From assembly GCF_041200145.1 (NCBI RefSeq), contig NZ_CP165734.1, forward strand, positions 7,739,521 to 7,803,520: 64,000 bases of DNA. The letters run 5' to 3'. Origin of the DNA: Bradyrhizobium sp. LLZ17. Its GTDB lineage: Bacteria > Pseudomonadota > Alphaproteobacteria > Rhizobiales > Xanthobacteraceae. Below are positions 9,720-18,274 of the stretch, piece by piece. The notes beneath the pieces were generated by a model. The model did no database searches. It saw only the letters and a program-made list of their open reading frames with translations, and was not told where the DNA came from. The first letter of the stretch is position 1. Each line of letters opens with the position of its first letter. A program made the translations under genes and the position numbers.

Positions 9720-10501
9720 TATCGTCGGCGACCTTGGCTAAGCGTGCTGCGCCGGTGTTCGCCTGCATCGGGCTGCTTGCGGTATGGCAGATCGCCTCGC
9801 TGGCGCTGAAGAACGACAGCTTTCCGACCGCGATCGAGGCGGTCCGTGCGATCCCGGACATCCTTGGCGACAAGGAGTCCTTGATCAACATTCTGGCCTC
9901 GCTTCGCCGCATGGCGATGGGATTCGGCGGGGCGGTGCTTGTTTCGATTCCCTTGGGCCTGTTGATGGGGCGCAGCCGCGCGGTCGCGGCTTTTTTCAAT
10001 CCGCTGTTGATGGTCATCTACCCGGTCCCGAAGGCCGCACTGATGCCGATCATCATGCTGTGGCTGGGGGTCGGCGACATCACCAAGACGCTGGTTATCT
10101 TTCTCGGGGTCAGTCTGCCTGTGATCTATCACAGCTTTGAGGGTGCGAAAGCCGTCGAGGAGAAGATGCTGTGGTCGGGCGCGGCAATGGGACTCTCGGC
10201 GCTACAGCGCTTGGTTCGGATCGTGCTGCCTGCCGCGCTGCCGGAAATCCTGACCGGCTGCCGCACTGGGCTTGTGCTGGCACTGATCACGATGATCACC
10301 AGTGAGATGATCGCTCGCCAGTCCGGCGCCGGGAACATCTTGTTCAACGCACTCGACATGGGGCAGTATGACACGGTGTATGCGATGATCATCATCGTGG
10401 GTGCGATGGGCATCTGCCTGGATGCGATGTTCGAGCGGGTCCGCGCCAGGCTTGTACGATGGTCCGAGCCTCAGTTCGATCTGCCCCTGAGCTTCTCATG
10501 A
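9716..10501 (+). CDS. ABC transporter permease (SsuC type), first of two
   Basis: A 261-residue inner-membrane protein with about six hydrophobic segments and the EAA-like loop SALQRLVRIVLPAALPEILT that contacts the ATPase. The GTG start overlaps the ATPase stop (GTGA). Similar proteins move sulfonates, nitrate or aromatic acids. A second, different permease follows with another 4-base overlap, so the channel is likely a heterodimer, whereas SsuC and TauC form homodimers. Confidence 0.9.
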   Translation: MISSATLAKRAAPVFACIGLLAVWQIASLALKNDSFPTAIEAVRAIPDILGDKESLINILASLRRMAMGFGGAVLVSIPLGLLMGRSRAVAAFFNPLLMVIYPVPKAALMPIIMLWLGVGDITKTLVIFLGVSLPVIYHSFEGAKAVEEKMLWSGAAMGLSALQRLVRIVLPAALPEILTGCRTGLVLALITMITSEMIARQSGAGNILFNALDMGQYDTVYAMIIIVGAMGICLDAMFERVRARLVRWSEPQFDLPLSFS

Positions 10502-11265
10502 GATCGCGCCTTACCCCAATGAATATTGCTCTCGGGATCGCACCGATCGCATTTGTGATCGCGGTGTGGCAAGGGCTGGTGTCATCCGGCCTCGCACCCG
10601 CTGTCTTGCTTCCGCCCCCGGGATATGTCTTCAGCCGGCTGCTGCAACAGCTTGTCACGTGGACGTTCCAGCAGGAGATCGCGGCAACTCTTGTTCGTCT
10701 GTTTGCCGGCTTTGCGATTGCGGTCGTGCTTGGGGTGAGCATAGGCATCGCTGCCGCCGCAAGTCCCGCGATCAATGCTGTCGTTCGACCGATCGTGCGC
10801 GTGCTCGCGCCTTTGCCCAAGGTCGCGCTTTATCCGGCGCTGTTGCTGCTGCTCGGTTTCGGCCACGGATCGAAGATCACTCTGGTGGCTGCCGACGCCT
10901 TGTTCCCCATTTTGCTGTCAACCTATTATGGCGCGTCGAGCGTCGAGCAGAAGCTGATCTGGTCGGCCATGGCGGCGGGAACGCCGCGGTATGAAATTCT
11001 GTTCAAGGTGGTGTTGCCGGCCGCCATGCCGTCGATCCTGACCGGCTGCAGGATCGGTCTTGTCATTTCCTGCATCGTGGTGTTTCTGGCGGAGATGATT
11101 ACGTCGACGGACGGGCTGGGTCATGTCCTCGTCACCGCGGCCCGGACCTTTCAGGCCGTCGACATGTTCGTGCCGCTGATTACGATCTCGCTGCTTGGTC
11201 TGATCCTGAACGGACTGTTGGGGGCCTTGCGATCATACCTTTTACGGGGCTTTCCCGAAGCGTGA
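10498..11265 (+). CDS. ABC transporter permease (SsuC type), second of two
   Basis: A 255-residue membrane protein with the same architecture as its upstream neighbour: TPRYEILFKVVLPAAMPSIL matches the EAA loop, followed by TGCRIGLVISCIVVFLAEMI. The ATG at 10498 overlaps the previous stop (ATGA), indicating translational coupling. It completes an importer made of one ATPase, two permeases and the binding protein at 5991. Confidence 0.9.
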   Translation: MRSRLTPMNIALGIAPIAFVIAVWQGLVSSGLAPAVLLPPPGYVFSRLLQQLVTWTFQQEIAATLVRLFAGFAIAVVLGVSIGIAAAASPAINAVVRPIVRVLAPLPKVALYPALLLLLGFGHGSKITLVAADALFPILLSTYYGASSVEQKLIWSAMAAGTPRYEILFKVVLPAAMPSILTGCRIGLVISCIVVFLAEMITSTDGLGHVLVTAARTFQAVDMFVPLITISLLGLILNGLLGALRSYLLRGFPEA

Positions 11266-11301
11266 TCTGACCAAACAAGAAGCCGTTAACGGGAGCGAAC
11301 C

Positions 11302-12348
11302 ATGCTGGCTGATCGCATCGAAGCAAAATGGATCGACGCATTCTGCGAGATTTTTGAGCGATGCGCGGTCAGGGCGGGTGATACCGCGGCAATCCTCTCG
11401 GAGACGCAGTCGCGCGCGTTGAATGTGCACCTGGCTGAGCTTGCTCTACTGCGCATGGGGGCGCGGCCGTTTCACGTGGTGATACCGACGTCCCGCAACC
11501 GCAATATCGTGCCGGTCCGCTCGACAGGAGCGAGCGAGGCCATCCAGAAACTTGGGCCAGTCATCAGCGCGCTCCAGCAGGCGGGCTTCGTGGTGGATTG
11601 CACCATAGAAGGCCTGATGCACGCGGCGGAGACACCCGAGATTTTGAAGGCCGGTGCGCGGATCCTCGTGATTTCCAACGAGCATCCTGAGGCGCTGGAG
11701 CGGATGGTCCCGGATTCGGCCCTCGAGAAGCGCGTTCGCGCTGCAGCGAAGATGCTGCGCGGGACCAAGCGGATGCGAGTCACATCAAAAGCGGGGACCG
11801 CTCTCGACGTCGACATGGTCGGAGCTTCGACAGTCGGCGTATGGGGCTGGACAGACAAACCCGGCACGCTAGCGCACTGGCCCGGCGGCATTGTCGTGAG
11901 CTTTCCCAAGAGCGGGACGATCAACGGCACGCTGGTGATGGCGCCGGGCGACATCAATCTCACCTTCAAGCGCTATCTGACCTCGCCGATTAAAATGACG
12001 TTGAAGGATGACTATGTCGTCGAGCTGGACGGCGAGGGCGCGGATGCGGCGATGATGCGGGCTTATCTCGCCGCTTGGGGTGATCGCGAGGCCTATGCGG
12101 TATCGCATGTTGGCTTCGGCATGAATCCGGGCGCGCGCTACGAGGCGCTCTCGATGTACGACCAGCGCGACACCAACGGCACGGAGATCCGCGCGGTCTC
12201 CGGCAATTTCCTGTTCTCGACCGGCGCCAACGAATTCGCCGGCCGCTACACGGCAGGCCATTTCGACCTGCCGATGATGGGAACCACCATCGAGCTCGAC
12301 GGGGTCGCGGTCGTCCGCGAAGGCGTGCTTCAGGATATCTTCGGCTGA
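11302..12348 (+). CDS. NicX-like 2,5-dihydroxypyridine 5,6-dioxygenase family metalloenzyme
   Basis: The 348-residue protein resembles NicX of Pseudomonas putida, a mononuclear iron enzyme related to M29 aminopeptidases that opens the ring of 2,5-dihydroxypyridine to N-formylmaleamate. Shared landmarks are VVDCTIEGLMHAAETPEILK, KAGARILVISNEHPEALERM, GNFLFSTGAN, and the metal-ligand pattern His269 (in VSHVGFGMNPGAR) with His320-x-Asp322 (in GHFDLP). These line up with the His, His and Asp iron ligands reported for NicX. It starts 36 bases after the transporter genes and overlaps the opposing 3-hydroxyacyl-CoA dehydrogenase by 19 bases. The substrate is probably a dihydroxylated pyridine or related ring; an aminopeptidase-like activity is the alternative. 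Confidence 0.8.
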   Translation: MLADRIEAKWIDAFCEIFERCAVRAGDTAAILSETQSRALNVHLAELALLRMGARPFHVVIPTSRNRNIVPVRSTGASEAIQKLGPVISALQQAGFVVDCTIEGLMHAAETPEILKAGARILVISNEHPEALERMVPDSALEKRVRAAAKMLRGTKRMRVTSKAGTALDVDMVGASTVGVWGWTDKPGTLAHWPGGIVVSFPKSGTINGTLVMAPGDINLTFKRYLTSPIKMTLKDDYVVELDGEGADAAMMRAYLAAWGDREAYAVSHVGFGMNPGARYEALSMYDQRDTNGTEIRAVSGNFLFSTGANEFAGRYTAGHFDLPMMGTTIELDGVAVVREGVLQDIFG

Positions 12349-13337
12349 CCGCGATCGAGCACGGGCGGGCGCGCCAGGTCGAAGTGCCGGAGCAGGTCGA
12401 CCATGGCCTGAAGCCGCTTTGTGCGATAGGCGTCGACGTCGAGGCCGGAATAATCGAGAAAGCCTGCGCCCGTTCGCAGGCCGATCCTGCCTTCATGCAT
12501 GTTGCGTGAAATGACGTCCGGCGCGCGATAACGGTCGCTGCCGAGCGCGCCTTCGAGATACCGGCTGGCGTAGTAGAGAATGTCGCCGCCGCCCCAGTCG
12601 ATGAATTCAAGCAGCCCGAGCACTGCGTAGCGGAAGCCGAAGCCGTAACGGATCGCCTTGTCGATGTCCTCGGCGCTTGCGACACCTTCCTCGACCATGC
12701 GCGCCGCTTCATTCATCGCAAGCGCCTGGATGCGCGGGACGATGAAGCCGGGGGTGGCAGCGCAGACCACCGGCACCTTGCCGATGCCTTCCAGCAGCGC
12801 CTTGACCTCTTCGATGATGGCCGGGTCGGTTCCACTCCCGGGCGAAACCTCCACTAGCGGGATCAGATAGGCCGGATTGAGCCAATGGACATTGAGGAAG
12901 CGGCGAGGATTTTCGATCGCGCCGGATAGATCGTCGACGAGAATAGTCGATGTCGTTGACGCGATGACGGTGTCGGGGCGAACCTGCCTCGACGCAGATC
13001 CCAGCACCTCGCGTTTGAGCTCGACCACCTCAGGAACGCCCTCGAACACCATTCCCGCGTCGGCAAGCGCTGCAGCACTCCGGTGAGATGCCACTACCGA
13101 GACCCGCGCGATGAGGGGCTCGACATCGGCCTCGGTCAGTAGCCCCAGGCTCGACAGGCTGGCGAATGTTTTCCGGACCTCGCCGAGCGCGTCCGCCTCC
13201 AGCTTGGTGAACTCCTCCGCGGAACGGGCCTTGGCGTCGACCATGGTGACGCTGTGTCCCGCGTACGCGAACGCAACAGCGATGCCGCGCCCCATGCGGC
13301 CGGCACCGAGACATGCGATCTTGGTGCGAGTCGTCAT
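12330..13337 (-). CDS. 3-hydroxyacyl-CoA dehydrogenase, NAD-dependent
   Basis: The 335-residue protein has the two-domain layout of short 3-hydroxyacyl-CoA and carnitine dehydrogenases: a Rossmann half beginning LGAGRMGRGIAVAFAYAG, the central VFEGVPEVVELKREVLG, HWLNPAYLIPLVEV with the catalytic His, and C-terminal GFIVPRIQALAMNEA. It oxidises 3-hydroxyacyl-CoA to the 3-oxo form in a beta-oxidation-like sequence. It is the last gene of a five-gene - strand operon starting at 18078, 3 bases after the opine-type dehydrogenase gene. Its end overlaps the convergent NicX-like gene. Confidence 0.9.
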   Translation of the reverse strand: MTTRTKIACLGAGRMGRGIAVAFAYAGHSVTMVDAKARSAEEFTKLEADALGEVRKTFASLSSLGLLTEADVEPLIARVSVVASHRSAAALADAGMVFEGVPEVVELKREVLGSASRQVRPDTVIASTTSTILVDDLSGAIENPRRFLNVHWLNPAYLIPLVEVSPGSGTDPAIIEEVKALLEGIGKVPVVCAATPGFIVPRIQALAMNEAARMVEEGVASAEDIDKAIRYGFGFRYAVLGLLEFIDWGGGDILYYASRYLEGALGSDRYRAPDVISRNMHEGRIGLRTGAGFLDYSGLDVDAYRTKRLQAMVDLLRHFDLARPPVLDRGQPKIS

Positions 13338-13340
13338 GGA

Positions 13341-14429
13341 TCAAAATCCCTTGCGAAGCAGCGTCTGCAACTCGGCTTTGCCGAGATTGCCAAGCCCCAG
13401 CGTATCGAGCGTTCGTCCGCCCTGCTCGAAATTCTCGCCGCAGACCGCGCCACCGATGGCGAGGAAAGCTTTGGCCAGCGGCGTGGCCACGCCCGCCAGG
13501 CTCGCGACTGAGACCAGCAGCGACAATCCAAGCCGCAGATCCTCCCGCATGTAGCGATGCTCGGTGAGCACGATGCGTTCACGCCAATCGCCGGAATCCG
13601 TGAGCCGGTCATGCGAGCCGCGGCCATACATCCAGATTTCGCCTTCCCGGGCGTAGTGATGGGCCAAGGGAAAATGCGGTGCGCCATATCCAAGCGCCTC
13701 GCGCACCGCGATCCGCTCGGCGTCCAGCGCGTCGGTGACCTGGCGAATGGAGGCTTGGGTGCCCTCCTTGTGAATATCCCATTTTTCGAAGTGCTCGATC
13801 GGGCCCGCATTCATCACGATCAGTGGCGGGTGGATGATAGGACCTGCATTCATCAGCGCGCCCGAAAGCGCGTCTCCGCACGGTTCGATCGCGCCGGGAA
13901 AAGCACGTCCGATCACTTCCAGCGCTTGCGGCGCCCGCTCGAGTGGAAACACGCCGACCGGCAATCGCTTGGCGCGGATGGTGATCGCGACCTCGAAGGG
14001 CCCGTGCTTGCGGGTGAGCCAGGGAAGCGTGCCGGTCTCGGCGAAGCTCGCGCTGGCGCGATTGCTGGCATCCCGCACGGCTTGTGCGAAGATCATCGAG
14101 CCGAATGTCGCCGGCGGCAGAAACACGACTTGGCCGTCCCGCAAATGTGGGGCAAGCAGGCGGGCGATGTCCGGCTGCGCGAACGCGGGGGCGGGGCACA
14201 GGATCAGTTCGGCGCCGCTGACCGCTTCGGCGATGTCGGCCGTCACCAGCGCCAGTTTCACGTTGTGGCGGCCATTGTGGTCCTTCACCACGATTCTGGA
14301 ACCAGCGGCACGATGAGCTGCGACCTGATCCGCGTCGCGGCGCCAGAGCCGGACCTCGTGCCTCGCCAGCGCAAAATCGCCTGCGGCCGCGAAAGAGCCG
14401 TTACCACCGCCCAGGACCGCAATCTTCAA
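13341..14429 (-). CDS. NAD/NADP octopine/nopaline dehydrogenase family protein
   Basis: The 362-residue protein begins KIAVLGGGNGSFAAAGDFAL, an NAD(P)-binding motif. Its C-terminal half (GPIIHPPLIVMNAGPIEHFE, then ALGYGAPHF) is the octopine/nopaline dehydrogenase domain. The family reductively joins or oxidatively splits amino-acid/keto-acid conjugates, but many bacterial members have unknown 2-hydroxyacid or ketopantoate-like substrates. Its stop overlaps nothing and lies 3 bases before the 3-hydroxyacyl-CoA dehydrogenase, while its start overlaps the ligase stop by 4 bases. An enzyme of C-N bond chemistry inside an acyl-CoA operon hints at an amino-substituted substrate; this is an inference. 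Confidence 0.8.
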   Translation of the reverse strand: MKIAVLGGGNGSFAAAGDFALARHEVRLWRRDADQVAAHRAAGSRIVVKDHNGRHNVKLALVTADIAEAVSGAELILCPAPAFAQPDIARLLAPHLRDGQVVFLPPATFGSMIFAQAVRDASNRASASFAETGTLPWLTRKHGPFEVAITIRAKRLPVGVFPLERAPQALEVIGRAFPGAIEPCGDALSGALMNAGPIIHPPLIVMNAGPIEHFEKWDIHKEGTQASIRQVTDALDAERIAVREALGYGAPHFPLAHHYAREGEIWMYGRGSHDRLTDSGDWRERIVLTEHRYMREDLRLGLSLLVSVASLAGVATPLAKAFLAIGGAVCGENFEQGGRTLDTLGLGNLGKAELQTLLRKGF

Positions 14430-15960
14430 GATGCTTCTCCCTGCGCGCGTGACTGCGCATCAAGTCGCTTCAGCAGGAAGTGCTGGACCTTGCCGAGCGC
14501 CGTGCGCGGCAGGTCGGCGACGAAGATGATGTCGCGCGGAACTTTGTATCGCGCGAGCTGAGCCTGCAGGTGCGCTTTCAGCTCGTCCGCTTCGAGCCGG
14601 CAGCCGGATCGCCGGATCACATAGGCAATCGGCACCTCGTCCCAGCGTGGGTCGGGCCTGCCGATCACGGCGCATTCGCTGACGTCGGGATGTTCGAGCA
14701 AGACGCGCTCGACCTCGGCCGGATAGACGTTCTCGCCACCGGAAATGATCATGTTCTTCTTGCGATCGCGGACCCAGAAATAGCCGTCCGCGTCGCACAA
14801 CCCGATATCGCCGGTGCGATACCAGCCGTCCAGAAGCGCGTCGCGTGTGGCGTCCGCATTGCCCCAATATTCGAAGAACACGTTGGAGCCGCGCAGCGCG
14901 ATCTCCCCGGTGTGTCCGGCGGAAGCTCGGCCCCTGCCTGGTCGATCACCTTTGCTTCGCAGCACAGCCCGGCAAGACCGGTGGATCCCACGCGCGAGAG
15001 ATCGCCGCCGAGCCGCGTGTAGACCGCGATGGGGCAGGTTTCGGTCGAACCGTAGACCTGGAGAACGGGAACGCCGCGTGCGACGAAGCGATCGATCAGA
15101 TGCGGCGGCACGATCGTCGAGCCGGTGGCGACCGCCTTCAGCGACGAAAGATCGGCGGTCGCCCAGGCGGGATGCTCGGTCACGGCCTGGATGATCGCGG
15201 GCACCATCACCGTCAGTGTCGGCCGCTCTCGCTCAATGGCTGCCAGCGCGGTTTCCGGCGTGAAACGCGCGTGGATCGTGACGGTCGCGCCAAAATGGAG
15301 CGCCGGTGTGGTCTGGATGTTGAGGCCGCCGACGTGGAAGAATGGCAGCACCGTCAAGACGTGATCGTCGGACGTCATGTTGTGCATGTGCTGGCTCATG
15401 ACGCCGTTCCAGAACAGCGCTTCCTGGCGTAGCACCGCGCCCTTCGGCCGTCCGGTCGTTCCTGATGTGTAGACGATGAGCAGCGGGCAGGAGAGATCGG
15501 TGTGTGGATTGCGGCTGCTGCCGTCGCCGTGCGCCAGCAGGCTCTCGAATGTCTCGCCGCGAGGCGGTGCGAAGTCCAATCCGACGACGGCGAGTCCCGG
15601 CGAAATTGCCTCAAGCTCAGGAAGAATACTCTCGAATGCCTGCTCGAGCACCAGAACCTTGGCGCCCGCATCGGAGATGATGAAGAGCTGCTCGGCGACC
15701 GCCAGCCGCCAGTTCAACGGCACCAGCATCGCGCCAAGCCGCGCGCACGCATAGAGCAGAACCAGATAGTCCGGTCGATTCAGGCTCAGGATCGCGACCC
15801 GGTCGCCGCGGCCGACCCCAAGCTGCTGCTTCAATGCCGTTGCGGTGCGCTCGATGCGTGCGGTAAGCGCGCGATAGCTCAGCCGTTCCCCCTCGAAGGC
15901 TATGGCTGTCTTGTCCGGCGCGAACGCCGCGTTGCGGTCGATCAGGCTACAGAGGTCCAC
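14426..15960 (-). pseudogene. AMP-forming acyl-CoA ligase, broken by a -1 frameshift at 14905-14908
   Basis: The joined product (about 511 residues) is an ANL-superfamily acyl-CoA synthetase: P-loop YTSGTTGRPKGAV, VYGSTETCP, YRTGDIGLCDADGYFWV, and the C-terminal lysine motif PRTALGKVQHFLLKRL. The first frame runs to DTPG, and the family sequence resumes in another frame at GEIALRGSNVFFEYW. Four Gs (minus strand) stand where five are needed, so one base is missing in a homopolymer. The best start is the GTG at 15960, two bases after the acyl-CoA dehydrogenase stop. It would activate a carboxylic acid for the neighbouring dehydrogenases. Confidence 0.85.
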
Positions 15961-15962
15961 CG

Positions 15963-17252
15963 TCAGTCGTCCGTTTCGCCGGCCTCGTACAGCGCCTCGC
16001 GTCCGATACGATCGAGGCAAAGTTCGGCCGTCCAGGGCAGCATCAGCGAGCCGCAGCGGCTGTCGCGATAGATCCGCTCCAGCGGCAGTGATCGCAGCAT
16101 GGCCTGGCCCCCGCAGGTGCGGATCGCGAGCGCCGCCAACTCGTTGGCGCCCTCCATCACCGAATATTGCGCGGCGTAGGCGCGCAGCACCTGCTCCTTG
16201 CTCGGGTTCGCCCGCGCCTCGGTGACGGCCTGAAACCAGATCGCCTTGATCTGCTCCAGCTTGATCTGCATCTGGGCGACGGCGATCTGCTTGGTCGGGT
16301 ACATCCTGCGCTTGACCGGCGGCATGCCCGGCACCTCGCCGCGCAAATATCGCACGGTGAAATCATAGGCCGCCTGCGCCAAACCCATATAGGTCGGCGA
16401 CAACGTCAGGAACATATGCGGCCAGCGCATCGCGGCCTGGAAATAGACGCCGCGCGGCATCAGCGCGGCATCCTCCGGCACGAACACGTCCTTGAACAGC
16501 AGCGTCCGCGACACCGTGCCGCGCATGCCGAGCGGATCCCAGTCGCCGACGACGGAGACGCCTTGCGACTTCGCAGGGATCGCCAGGTAAAGCGTGTTGC
16601 GGCGCGAGGCCTTCTCGCCTTCCTCGATCTCGGTGCAAAGTACGCCGTAATAATCGGCGTGGCCGGAGAGCGACGCAAAGATTTTCTTCCCGTTGACGAT
16701 CCAGCCGCCTTCGACCGGCTTTGCTTCCGTGCCGAAGGCAACACCGCCTGCGGCGGCTGCACCGCCCTCCGAGAATGGCTGCGAGTAGATCGCGCCGTCC
16801 TCGAGGATGCGCTTGTAGTGGACGGCGCGCCGCCGCTCGTGCGCCGCGCGGGTTTCGGCGTCCATGTCGAGATCGTCGGCAAGGGGGCCGGACCACAGGG
16901 TTGAGCAGACATGCATGTTCCAGGTGAGCGCCGTTGCGCCGCAATAGCGGCCGATCTCGGCCGCCGCTAAAGCATAGGTCTGATAGTTCGCGCCGAGCCC
17001 GCCATGCTTCTTGGGAATGGCAATGCCGAGCAGGCCGACACGATGCAGGTCGCGATAATTCTCGCTCGGGAAGACCGCCTCGCGATCGTAGGTCGCGGCG
17101 CGACCGGCGAACACGCTCTGGCCGATCTCGCGGGCGCGCGTGATGATGCCGGCCTGCTCGTCGTTCAACCGGAATGCAGCGGGATCGAAGATCGGTGCGT
17201 CCAGGGCGATCTGGTCACCGGTGCCGATGGTCTTGCTGACTTGCATGGTCAT
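15963..17252 (-). CDS. Acyl-CoA dehydrogenase family protein
   Basis: The 429-residue flavoprotein shows the acyl-CoA dehydrogenase layout: helical N-terminal half with GLLGIAIPKKHGGLGANYQT, mid-domain EGGWIVNGKKIFASLSGHAD and GMRGTVSRTLLFKDVFVPED, and C-terminal helices with QYSVMEGANELAALAIRTCGGQAM. Start at 17252 (MTMQVSK) is preferred over a longer frame because it sits just after the hydrolase stop at 17260. It probably introduces a double bond into a CoA thioester made by the adjacent ligase; substrate unknown. Confidence 0.88.
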   Translation of the reverse strand: MTMQVSKTIGTGDQIALDAPIFDPAAFRLNDEQAGIITRAREIGQSVFAGRAATYDREAVFPSENYRDLHRVGLLGIAIPKKHGGLGANYQTYALAAAEIGRYCGATALTWNMHVCSTLWSGPLADDLDMDAETRAAHERRRAVHYKRILEDGAIYSQPFSEGGAAAAGGVAFGTEAKPVEGGWIVNGKKIFASLSGHADYYGVLCTEIEEGEKASRRNTLYLAIPAKSQGVSVVGDWDPLGMRGTVSRTLLFKDVFVPEDAALMPRGVYFQAAMRWPHMFLTLSPTYMGLAQAAYDFTVRYLRGEVPGMPPVKRRMYPTKQIAVAQMQIKLEQIKAIWFQAVTEARANPSKEQVLRAYAAQYSVMEGANELAALAIRTCGGQAMLRSLPLERIYRDSRCGSLMLPWTAELCLDRIGREALYEAGETDD

Positions 17253-17259
17253 TGTGCGG

Positions 17260-18078
17260 TCACCCGTGTCTGGCCGTGACGGCGTCCAGAAACCCGCCGA
17301 GGGCCCTGTCGAAGGCATCCGGTTGTTCGAGGTTAGCGAGATGCCCGGCGCCGGCAAGCTCGACATATTCTGCGGATGGAATGTACGACGCGGTCTTCGC
17401 CATCATCGGAGCAGGCGCGTTGTTGTCTCGGGAGCCGGACAGCAGCAACGTCGTAACGGAAATATCCTTCAGCGTGCTGCGTTGATCGAATCCGATCAAA
17501 GCCAGCATCATGGCGCGATAGCTTGCCTCGGGCACGCTCGCCATGCATTCGCTCGCAAGCTCTAACCCTTTCGGATCGGGATCGTCGCCGACCAGTTCTT
17601 TCACGAGAGAAGGCGCCAGCGACTTCATCGTCTCCCCGTGATCGAGCGGACCGAGCCTTGCGGAGATGAATGATTTCTGCCAATCGCCGTCGGCCTTGCC
17701 AAAGGCCGGGCTGGTTTGTGCCAAGACAATCGCGCGCGCCAATTTCGGTGATTGCACCAGCCATTTCTGGACGATCATGCCGCCGATCGAATGGCCGACC
17801 AGAATGGGGCTCTCCGCACCGATCTGCGCGATGAATTGCTGGAGCGCGTCCGCGAGCGCTGGGATGCTGACGCTGGCAAGCGGTGCCGATCCGCCATAGC
17901 CCGGCATATCCCACGCGATCGCGTGGAAGCGATTGCCGAATGTGGCGAGCTGTCGCCGCCAGGCCCGCGCCGCGCCGCCAATGCCGTGCAGGAATATCAG
18001 AGGCGTCGCGTTCGGATCGCCTGCCGCTTCGTAGGCGAAGCGCCCGTCTTTTGTTATCATCGGTGCGGGTTGCGACAC
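17260..18078 (-). CDS. Alpha/beta hydrolase (enol-lactonase/NicD-like)
   Basis: The 272-residue protein is an alpha/beta-fold hydrolase with oxyanion region LIFLHGIGGAARAW, nucleophile elbow VGHSIGGM, acid GSRDNNAP and histidine GAGHLANLEQP. Close families include 3-oxoadipate enol-lactonases and N-formylmaleamate deformylase (NicD). NicD acts after NicX, and a NicX-like gene lies about 5 kb away, so a deformylase role is tempting but unproven. It starts at a GTG (18078), with an ATG alternative at 18060, and leads the - strand operon from a divergent promoter that carries two putative MarR operators. Confidence 0.82.
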   Translation of the reverse strand: MSQPAPMITKDGRFAYEAAGDPNATPLIFLHGIGGAARAWRRQLATFGNRFHAIAWDMPGYGGSAPLASVSIPALADALQQFIAQIGAESPILVGHSIGGMIVQKWLVQSPKLARAIVLAQTSPAFGKADGDWQKSFISARLGPLDHGETMKSLAPSLVKELVGDDPDPKGLELASECMASVPEASYRAMMLALIGFDQRSTLKDISVTTLLLSGSRDNNAPAPMMAKTASYIPSAEYVELAGAGHLANLEQPDAFDRALGGFLDAVTARHG

Positions 18079-18139
18079 GCGACATCCTTTTGCCTGGCGC
18101 CCGGGATGCTAACAGGCCTGTGGGCGATGGGAAGCGATA

Positions 18140-18155
18140 ATTTTATACTTAAAGC
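18140..18155. promoter_or_regulatory. Putative MarR operator, site 1
   Basis: ATTTTATACTTAAAGC is a near-palindrome (ATTTTA...TAAA arms) matching the motif at 19952 in most positions. It lies in the divergent region between the hydrolase (start 18078) and the SDR (start 18275). Confidence 0.6.
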
Positions 18156-18217
18156 AATTTTCGGACCGGCCTCGATCTGCAGCCCTTCGCGACGCTGACC
18201 AGCGTTTCGTTGCAAAA

Positions 18218-18233
18218 GTTTGAAGGTTAAAAT
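18218..18233. promoter_or_regulatory. Putative MarR operator, site 2
   Basis: GTTTGAAGGTTAAAAT shares the TTAAAAT arm and G/A-rich centre of the motif and lies 41 bases before the SDR start, close to the expected promoter. It is weaker than the other sites. Confidence 0.5.
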
Positions 18234-18274
18234 ATATCGAGGGTACGTATCACGAGATCCCAGGGAGCCCGCGC

